The notes under the pieces were generated by a model, which was not told where the DNA came from, did not search any database, and saw only the letters and a program-made list of their open reading frames with translations. A DNA stretch of 8,237 bases. Source: a bacterium. GTDB lineage: Bacteria; Bacillota; Clostridia; Oscillospirales; Acutalibacteraceae. Each line of letters starts with the position of its first letter. Position 1 is the first letter of the stretch. Below are positions 1-4,512 of this stretch, piece after piece. The translations under genes and the position numbers were made by a program. The DNA is taken from positions 1-8,237 of the forward strand of contig JAHLBL010000065.1 in assembly GCA_020625635.1 (NCBI GenBank). Direction: 5' to 3'.

Positions 1-1
1 T

Positions 2-51
2 AAATGCACTCACGATTGAGCTACAGAGTAAGTTCTTTTTTGAGTGCATTT
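2..51 (+). terminator. Long-loop hairpin with T tail, probable terminator of an upstream gene
   Basis: AAATGCACTCA (2-12) is a perfect 11-base inverted repeat of TGAGTGCATTT (41-51), separated by 28 bases and followed by more T (51-53). The 5' A residues pair with the T tail, as in intrinsic terminators, but the loop is unusually long. A short competing stem, CTCA (9-12) with TGAG (17-20), would use part of the same 5' arm. The gene it would serve lies left of the window. It could instead be a processing stem upstream of the tRNA. Confidence 0.45.
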
Positions 52-68
52 TTCATATGATATACCAC

Positions 69-143
69 GGCGTCATAGCCAAGCGGTAAGGCATGGGTCT
101 GCAAAACCTTGATTCCCCGGTTCAAATCCGGGTGACGCCTCCA
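69..143 (+). tRNA. tRNA-Cys (anticodon GCA)
   Basis: A full cloverleaf can be drawn. The acceptor arm is GGCGTCA (69-75) with TGACGCC (133-139), followed by discriminator T140, which is the usual U73 identity base of cysteine tRNAs, and an encoded CCA (141-143). The anticodon loop is 99-105 with GCA at 101-103. The T arm is CCCGG (116-120), loop TTCAAAT, CCGGG (128-132). The outermost pair of the anticodon stem (T94-T110) is a mismatch. The tRNA delivers cysteine at UGC and UGU codons. No convincing promoter is visible in the 68 bases upstream, so it may be expressed from a promoter left of the window. A strong terminator follows directly. Confidence 0.97.
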
Positions 144-147
144 GAAG

Positions 148-178
148 AAAACTCCCCGAGGAAACTCGGGGAGTTTTT
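148..178. terminator. Bidirectional intrinsic terminator between tRNA-Cys and hslO
   Basis: ACTCCCCGAG (151-160), loop GAAA (161-164) and CTCGGGGAGT (165-174) form a perfect 10-pair GC-rich stem. AAA (148-150) can extend it against T175-177. Rightwards it ends in a T run (174-178) after the tRNA. Leftwards the same stem is followed by TTTTCTTC and lies 18 bases past the hslO stop, so it can end both convergent transcripts. Confidence 0.9.
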
Positions 179-195
179 CGTTTCGCGATAAAACC

Positions 196-1080
196 TTATT
201 CAGCTTTTGATTTTATTATTTCCTCAAGCTCTGTCTCGGAAAATTCGTAATTCTTGTTGCAGAAGTGGCATTTTACTTCCGCCTTGCCGTTCTCTCCGAT
301 ACAGGCGCGGATTTCGCCCACAGGCAGTCCGCGGAAATAGCTTTCGATTTTCTCTCTTGAGCAGGTACAGACGTAATTAACTGGCTGTTCGTCGAGAACC
401 TCGACCTCGAAGCCCTTCAGCGCTGTTTTGCAGATGTCGAGTATAGACATACCCTTAGCGAACATCGTGGTAACGGGCTCGAGCTCCGCGACGTTTTTCT
501 CGAGCTTGTCGATAGCTTCGTCATACGCCCCGGGAAGGAGCTGAATGAGCAAGCCGCCCGCCAGCATTACTTGACCGTCATCTTTGTTTACAAGCACGCC
601 TAAAGCGCATACGGTGGGTATTTGCTCGCTGGTCGCGTAGTAGCTCGTTATATCCTCGGCAATCTCGCCGCTTACGAGGGGTACGTGACCGATATACGGC
701 TCGCCCGCTCCGTAGTCGCGGATAATTCCGAGAGTGCCGTGCCTGCCTACGCCTGCGGAGACGTTGATTTTTCCGTTTTCGTAGTACTCGGTGGGACAGT
801 CGGGATTGCCGACATAGCCGCGCACGTTGCCGTTAGAGTCGGCGATAACGAGCACGGTTCCCATCGGACCGTCGCCCGATACTCTGAGGTTGAGCTTGGC
901 TTTTTCCTGCTTGAGGTTTATACCCATCAGCGAGCCTGCGCACAGCAGTCTGCCGAGAGCCGCGGTCGCGACGGGAGTTGTTTTATGTAGACGCTGCGCG
1001 GTGAATACTATGTCGGAGGCGTCGACCGCCGCTGCCATAATCGCGCCGTCACTTGTGATACATCTGATTATTCTGTCCAT
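196..1080 (-). CDS. hslO: Hsp33 redox-regulated holdase chaperone (33 kDa chaperonin)
   Basis: This 294-residue cytosolic protein matches the Hsp33 family in length and pattern. The family holds unfolding proteins during oxidative stress. Its C-terminal zinc centre, made of four cysteines, releases zinc on oxidation and forms disulfides, which activates the chaperone. Here the centre is C238-T-C240 and C271-H-F-C274, and the 31-residue spacing between the pairs equals that of the E. coli protein. The N-terminal fold has the family-typical stretches DGPMGTVLVIAD and YVGNPDCP. The ATG is preceded by AAAAGG (1089-1094) with an 8-base gap, and this SD overlaps the stop of the methyltransferase gene 13 bases upstream. 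It is the last gene of the yerC-methyltransferase-hslO operon and is followed by the shared terminator at 148-178. No defect is seen. Confidence 0.97.
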   Translation of the reverse strand: MDRIIRCITSDGAIMAAAVDASDIVFTAQRLHKTTPVATAALGRLLCAGSLMGINLKQEKAKLNLRVSGDGPMGTVLVIADSNGNVRGYVGNPDCPTEYYENGKINVSAGVGRHGTLGIIRDYGAGEPYIGHVPLVSGEIAEDITSYYATSEQIPTVCALGVLVNKDDGQVMLAGGLLIQLLPGAYDEAIDKLEKNVAELEPVTTMFAKGMSILDICKTALKGFEVEVLDEQPVNYVCTCSREKIESYFRGLPVGEIRACIGENGKAEVKCHFCNKNYEFSETELEEIIKSKAE

Positions 1081-1093
1081 ATAAATTACCTTT

Positions 1094-1840
1094 TCAATAA
1101 TTATTTTTTCTCGCGACGTAGATTACCCGCTGTTCGTCGTCCTTCGGAGCCTCAAAGCTCATATCGCCGTATACCGCCTCAACCGTAAAGCCTGCTTTTG
1201 TGAGCATAGCTCTCAGCTCGGCGTCGGTGTAGGCGCGCTCGGAGAAGCTCTCGTCACTGCGGTAGTAAGCGTCGCCCTCGGGAATAAATAGGCTGAGGTC
1301 AATATCGACTATGCCATTCTCTTTCAGTGTGTTCTGCCACACGCAGAAAACCTCGTCGGTGTCATAGACAAAGGTGTTGCTGCCGAGAACCTTTTCGTGC
1401 TTGTAGGGCGTGTTTGCGTCAAAAACGAACAGCCCGTCGGGGTTCATAAACAGCGAAACTCTGTCGAATGTTGCCTGAACGTCGTCGGGGTTCGTCATAT
1501 GATTTATGCTGTCGAGGGTACACACGCAGGTGTCGATCGTGCCGTAAAGGTCGATGCTCTGCATCTTCTGGCATAGAAACAGTATCTCAAGCCCTTCTTC
1601 GGCAGCCTTTGAGAGCGCCGCGGAGAGCATTTCGCCCGAGCCGTCTATCCCGTAAACGTCCACGCCGCGGCGTTTCAGCTCGATCGTCAGGCTGCCCGTA
1701 CCGCAGGCGAGGTCGAGCGTCAGCCCCGCGTCGTGCTTGTGGCGCGCGAGAACCCCGAGCAGGTAATCGGCGCGGCGCGGGTAGTCGACGTTGAGCGTCA
1801 GACCGTCGTAGTAGTCGGCAAATACTTCGTAGGAGCTCAT
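1094..1840 (-). CDS. Class I SAM-dependent methyltransferase, substrate unknown
   Basis: The 248-residue product has the class I Rossmann methyltransferase signature. Motif I is LDLACGTG at residues 42-49, which binds S-adenosylmethionine, and the acidic end of the second strand is D66 in YGIDGS. A motif-IV-like stretch TCVCTLDSINH spans about 104-114. The N terminus (YEVFADYYDGLT) is typical of small-molecule methyltransferases of the YvdA/Methyltransf_25 type. The substrate cannot be read from sequence. The ATG overlaps the stop of the yerC-like gene in ATGA (1837-1840), and no good SD precedes it, so it is probably translated by coupling to the upstream gene. The next gene, hslO, begins 13 bases after its stop. 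The gene order suggests co-expression with a regulator and a stress chaperone, but not a shared reaction. Confidence 0.9.
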   Translation of the reverse strand: MSSYEVFADYYDGLTLNVDYPRRADYLLGVLARHKHDAGLTLDLACGTGSLTIELKRRGVDVYGIDGSGEMLSAALSKAAEEGLEILFLCQKMQSIDLYGTIDTCVCTLDSINHMTNPDDVQATFDRVSLFMNPDGLFVFDANTPYKHEKVLGSNTFVYDTDEVFCVWQNTLKENGIVDIDLSLFIPEGDAYYRSDESFSERAYTDAELRAMLTKAGFTVEAVYGDMSFEAPKDDEQRVIYVARKNNY

Positions 1841-2136
1841 TTGCTCAGGTTGATTCCCATATTCTCGAACGCCAGCATATAGCCGTCGGTGTCCTCGTTG
1901 AGCGAGCGCTTCACGCGGCTGATTGTAGCGGTGGACGCGCCTGTCTGCTTTACGATTTCGCTGTACACTACCTTCTCGGTCAGAAGCTTAGCGACAACAA
2001 TGCGCTGGCTCATGGCGTTGAGCTCGGGTCTTGTGCACAGATCCTCAAAAAATCGGTAGCAGTCGTCCTTCGTTTTAAGTGTAAGAATCGCCTCGAACAG
2101 AAAGTCTGTCTGGTCATTTTTAAGCTTAGAGTTCAT
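1837..2136 (-). CDS. YerC/YecD-type TrpR-family DNA-binding regulator
   Basis: The product is 99 residues long, the usual size of YerC/YecD proteins, small relatives of the tryptophan repressor TrpR. The N-terminal half is helical (DFLFEAILTLKTKDDCYRFF), followed by TRPELNAMSQRIVVAKLL, which is the family hallmark, and a helix-turn-helix at about 58-79 (YSEIVKQTGASTATISRVKRSL). These proteins are thought to bind DNA as dimers; the effector is unknown. I chose the ATG at 2136 because AAGGAG (2143-2148) sits 6 bases upstream and the family starts here. A longer reading frame back to 2295 would add 53 residues with no family match and would run through the promoter at 2180-2208. It is the first gene of the operon, overlapping the methyltransferase by 4 bases. 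Confidence 0.9.
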   Translation of the reverse strand: MNSKLKNDQTDFLFEAILTLKTKDDCYRFFEDLCTRPELNAMSQRIVVAKLLTEKVVYSEIVKQTGASTATISRVKRSLNEDTDGYMLAFENMGINLSK

Positions 2137-2167
2137 ATTGGTCTCCTTTTCACGCGTTAACGTACTG

Positions 2168-2183
2168 AAATGTAATAACATTT
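2168..2183. promoter_or_regulatory. Palindrome over the -10 and start site of the yerC promoter
   Basis: AAATGT (2168-2173) and ACATTT (2178-2183) form a perfect 6+6 dyad around AATA, covering part of the -10 element and the predicted start. A repressor bound here would block the promoter, and the TrpR-like first gene of the operon is an obvious candidate. A second short palindrome, CGTTAACG (2155-2162), lies in the leader. The role is inferred from position only. Confidence 0.35.
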
Positions 2184-2208
2184 TAACACACGAAAGTGCT
2201 TTTGTAAA
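2180..2208 (-). promoter_or_regulatory. Sigma-A-type promoter of the yerC-methyltransferase-hslO operon
   Basis: Read on the minus strand, TTTACA (2203-2208), a 17-base spacer and TAAAAT (2180-2185) make a near-consensus promoter. Transcription would start near 2173, leaving a leader of about 36 bases before the ATG at 2136. Confidence 0.75.
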
Positions 2209-2287
2209 GCTTGATAATGAATAATGTGAAAGTTTTGTGAAGTTTTTAGCCAGTAATTTGCAAAAATTCTTAAAATTGTTTGTGTGT

Positions 2288-2324
2288 ATTGTCAATGGAC
2301 AATTTTTCGAATTGTGTATACAAT
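2288..2324. repeat. Pair of ATTGT/ACAAT dyads over the FN3 promoter
   Basis: Dyad 1 is ATTGTCAATGGACAAT (2288-2303), with arms ATTGTC and GACAAT. Dyad 2 is ATTGTGTATACAAT (2311-2324), with arms ATTGT and ACAAT. The centres are 22 bases apart, two helical turns, so both face the same side of the DNA. Dyad 1 covers the -35 and dyad 2 ends exactly at the end of the -10. This looks like a tandem operator; the regulator is unknown. Confidence 0.5.
2296..2324 (+). promoter_or_regulatory. Sigma-A-type promoter of the FN3 secreted protein gene
   Basis: TGGACA (2296-2301), a 17-base spacer and TACAAT (2319-2324) form a promoter reading right. The start would be near 2331, about 54 bases ahead of the ATG at 2385. 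It is divergent from the yerC promoter, the two start sites being about 160 bases apart. Confidence 0.6.
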
Positions 2325-2384
2325 AAAGGCGTAAACCAAAAGCTGCAAAAGCAGACTATTTTTCCTTATGAGAGGATGAAAATT

Positions 2385-3605
2385 ATGAAAAAAATTATCG
2401 CATTCGCACTTATGATTGCAGTAATGCTCTCAATCGCGATTCCCGCTGTTGTCAACGCCGCTCCCGGTCAGGTTACAGGCATTCGCCAGACAGAATGCGG
2501 TACTCAATCGATTGAAATCGAGTGGACAGGCGTACTCGGACAGAGTGTGCGCTACTATGTCGAGCTCAGCAACAACGGTGTTGACGGATGGGTCGACTAC
2601 GACTATACCACAAGCAGCCACAAGAATATTTACAACCTCGCGGCAGGTACTTCCTACTACGCCAGAGTAAAGGCTTCCGACGACGGCGGCAAAACCTTCG
2701 GGTCTTATTCCGAGACCATCGAGGTCGTTACACTTCCCGAGGAGACAAAAGGCGTAAAACAGACAAAGGCTACAACAAGCTCATTCACTATCGCATGGGA
2801 CAAAACTCTCGGCGCCACAGGCTACAGAGTTTGTGAGTATGTCAACGGTCAGGAGTACGTTGTCGCTACAACAGACAAGACAAGCTACACTTTCAAGAAG
2901 GTTTCCAACAAGGAAAGCTTCCCCTACAAGATCTACGTAAGACCTATCCGCAAATCCTCCACAGGATATGTTGCCGAGAAGGAGGCTTCCTACAGCTGGT
3001 CCTACGGCGGCATCTACGCGAATGACGTCATGCTCGTTCCCAAAAAGCTTTCCGCTCCCAAGAAATCAATCCTTTGGTATAATTCCAAGGAAATTGTTTT
3101 TAACGTAGGCATAGGCAGTGTTCCTTTCCAGAAGGGCTATGAGACTAAAGTCTATAAGGCTAACAGCAAAAAGGTCTACGCTTCGGGAGTCAACAAGAAC
3201 GGCTATAATCTCAACCGCAACCAGTTCTACAAGATCAAGTCCCGCGCCTATACCACAATCGGCAACCAGAAGAGCAACAAGTACGGAGCTTGGTCAAAGT
3301 TTACTTACTTTACTATCGGACTTGACAACGTAAACCTCAAGGCGGGCAAGAATTCCATCAAAGCTTATTGGTCCAAGGTAAAGGGTGGCTCAGTAAAGTA
3401 CAATGTCTATATATCCAAGACGCAGGGTGCCGACCTCAAAAAGGTCAAGACAGTCAAGGGAACTTCGCTTACAATCAAGAAAATAGGCAAGAAGAAACTC
3501 TCGAGAAAAACTCAGTACTATGTATATGTTATTCCGTCAATCAAGGTCGGAAAAAAATACATCAAGGATATTGTTGAGACGCACAACAGCGTTTCCACTC
3601 TTTGA
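2385..3605 (+). CDS. Secreted protein of four fibronectin-III-like domains
   Basis: The 406-residue product begins with a clear signal peptide (MKKIIAFALMIAVMLS, cleavage probably after residue 25 or 26). The rest reads as four tandem beta-sandwich repeats of the fibronectin type III kind, at about 28-117, 119-208, 221-312 and 313-406. Domains 1 and 2 show the FN3 pattern best: a Trp in strand B (W47, W138), a Tyr-x-Val strand and a closing SYSETIEV-type strand. The last two are rich in Lys and Tyr and more diverged. No catalytic motif, dockerin, cohesin, LPXTG or S-layer repeat is visible, so how it is held at the cell, if at all, is unknown. The ATG at 2385 follows AGAGG (2371-2375) by 9 bases. 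The in-frame ATG at 2376 directly abuts that SD, and starts further upstream would place residues before the signal peptide. It is monocistronic, with its own promoter and terminator. Confidence 0.85.
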   Translation: MKKIIAFALMIAVMLSIAIPAVVNAAPGQVTGIRQTECGTQSIEIEWTGVLGQSVRYYVELSNNGVDGWVDYDYTTSSHKNIYNLAAGTSYYARVKASDDGGKTFGSYSETIEVVTLPEETKGVKQTKATTSSFTIAWDKTLGATGYRVCEYVNGQEYVVATTDKTSYTFKKVSNKESFPYKIYVRPIRKSSTGYVAEKEASYSWSYGGIYANDVMLVPKKLSAPKKSILWYNSKEIVFNVGIGSVPFQKGYETKVYKANSKKVYASGVNKNGYNLNRNQFYKIKSRAYTTIGNQKSNKYGAWSKFTYFTIGLDNVNLKAGKNSIKAYWSKVKGGSVKYNVYISKTQGADLKKVKTVKGTSLTIKKIGKKKLSRKTQYYVYVIPSIKVGKKYIKDIVETHNSVSTL

Positions 3606-3615
3606 TATTCACAGG

Positions 3616-3641
3616 GCTGTCGCGAAAGCGGCAGCTTTTTT
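3616..3641 (+). terminator. Intrinsic terminator of the FN3 gene
   Basis: GCTGTCGC (3616-3623), loop GAAA and GCGGCAGC (3628-3635) form an 8-pair stem with one G-U pair, followed by six T (3636-3641). It lies 10 bases after the FN3 stop codon. Confidence 0.92.
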
Positions 3642-3670
3642 GTATAAAAACAAATCCTCTGCCAATAATA
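3642..3670 (+). promoter_or_regulatory. Candidate sigma-F/G-type sporulation promoter of the SpoIIQ-like gene
   Basis: GTATA (3642-3646) fits the sigma-F -35 pattern GywTA. After a 14-base spacer, GCCAATAATA (3661-3670) matches the -10 pattern GgnrAnAnTw at every defined position except the second. Forespore sigma-F control is what is known for spoIIQ in Bacillus and clostridia. The predicted start, near 3676-3678, would put the SD almost at the 5' end of the mRNA, which is unusual. A weak sigma-A reading (TTGTAT 3640-3645, 17 bases, CAATAA 3663-3668) is also possible. Confidence 0.4.
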
Positions 3671-3680
3671 ACGGCAGAGG
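3656..3680 (+). promoter_or_regulatory. Hairpin that sequesters the SD of the SpoIIQ-like gene
   Basis: CCTCTGCC (3656-3663), loop AATAATAAC and GGCAGAGG (3673-3680) form a perfect 8-pair stem. The 3' arm contains AGAGG of the ribosome-binding site AGAGGTG (3676-3682), 7 bases before the TTG start. In any transcript containing both arms, translation should be hindered. It is not followed by a T run on the plus strand, so it is not a terminator in that direction. Confidence 0.6.
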
Positions 3681-3689
3681 TGAATTCAT

Positions 3690-4421
3690 TTGAGCAAGTA
3701 TTACGAAAAAAGAAAACGCACAAAGCGCGAGCGCGTGGGATTCTACACCGCTTTATCGCTGTGCATGGTGGCTGTCGGAATGGCGGCGTATTCAACATAT
3801 ACAAACTATCAAGAGGGCGGAGCCTACAATCCCAAGATCTCCGAGGTCGATGTGGAGGTCACGGGCGTGACTGAAACAGAGACCGAGCCCACCGAGACGG
3901 AAACCGAATTTGTGACGGAAACCGAGGAGCCTGTCACCGAGACCGAGGAGTATACCGATGAAACGACTCCCGCCGAGACAAAGACCGCTCTCGAGACCAT
4001 GCTTAACGTAAAGGCGGCGCTGTCATGTCCGCTCGATACCTTCAAGGTCATCAGCGAGTACAGTGAGGACGCCGTGTACAATAAGACGCTAAACCAGTGG
4101 AGCGCTCATACAGGCGCGGATTTTGCCTGCAAGAAAGGTGACAAGGTCTATTCTATGGGCGACGGCGAGGTAGTTAAGATTTACGACGACGATCTGCTCG
4201 GGAATACCGTGGTGGTGAAGGCTGACGATTACACGGCATACTACAGCGGTCTCGACGAAAACGTGAGTGTGACGAGGGGAAAGAAGATAGCCGTCGGTGA
4301 CGTTATCGGCAAGGCTGATTCCGTCCCGTGCGAGGCTCACGAGGAGCCGCATATCCACGTCGCGATAAGGGTGGACGGTCAGTATATCGACCCGCTCGAC
4401 CTGATTGGGAACGAGGAGTAG
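3690..4421 (+). CDS. Membrane-anchored M23/LytM-domain protein, probable SpoIIQ
   Basis: The 243-residue product has a very basic N terminus (KRKRTKRER), one membrane segment at about 17-36, a Thr/Glu repeat linker at about 61-100 and an M23 (LytM) domain at about 115-240. Zinc ligands are visible as H140-x3-D144 (HTGAD) and the H221-x-H223 motif. The extra catalytic histidine of active LytM enzymes (Y-x-H-L) is replaced, since the sequence reads Y185-S-G187-L. Size, topology and the stretch LNQWSAHTGAD fit SpoIIQ, the forespore membrane protein that pairs with SpoIIIAH during engulfment. Another M23 envelope protein is possible. The start is TTG, chosen from SD AGAGGTG (3676-3682) with a 7-base gap; no ATG or GTG precedes the membrane segment. 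It stands alone between terminators, behind a candidate sporulation promoter and an SD-masking hairpin. Confidence 0.75.
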   Translation: MSKYYEKRKRTKRERVGFYTALSLCMVAVGMAAYSTYTNYQEGGAYNPKISEVDVEVTGVTETETEPTETETEFVTETEEPVTETEEYTDETTPAETKTALETMLNVKAALSCPLDTFKVISEYSEDAVYNKTLNQWSAHTGADFACKKGDKVYSMGDGEVVKIYDDDLLGNTVVVKADDYTAYYSGLDENVSVTRGKKIAVGDVIGKADSVPCEAHEEPHIHVAIRVDGQYIDPLDLIGNEE

Positions 4422-4459
4422 GTTTTTCGTTCGACACAGAAAACCGTATAAAAGACAAG

Positions 4460-4500
4460 CGGGGCGGCTCATGGTCTGAGCCGCCCCGAATAATTATTTT
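4460..4500. terminator. Terminator between the convergent M23 and amylase genes
   Basis: CGGGGCGGCTCA (4460-4471), loop TGGTC and TGAGCCGCCCCG (4477-4488) make a perfect 12-pair GC-rich stem. Rightwards a T-rich tail (TAATTATTTT, 4491-4500) follows; leftwards it is followed by CTTGTCTTTTAT. It lies 38 bases past the M23 stop and 24 bases past the amylase stop, so it probably serves both genes. Confidence 0.85.
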
Positions 4501-4512
4501 GTTTTAAAGCAA

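Noticed and set aside
33..61. Promoter for tRNA-Cys (TATGAT at 56-61)
   Set aside because: The -10 is plausible but the base at the -35 distance (TTCTTT) is poor, and the start would fall at the first base of the tRNA.
622..1084. Plus-strand open frames opposite hslO
   Set aside because: They are antisense shadows of a well-supported gene, with no SD or recognisable family.
2137..2295. N-terminal extension of the yerC-like frame up to 2295 (53 extra residues)
   Set aside because: It runs through the likely promoter and leader, has no SD and does not fit the family length; AAGGAG before 2136 marks the start.
2280..2384. Upstream extension of the FN3 frame (35 residues before the signal peptide)
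   Set aside because: It overlaps the promoter and dyads, and would bury the signal peptide inside the protein.
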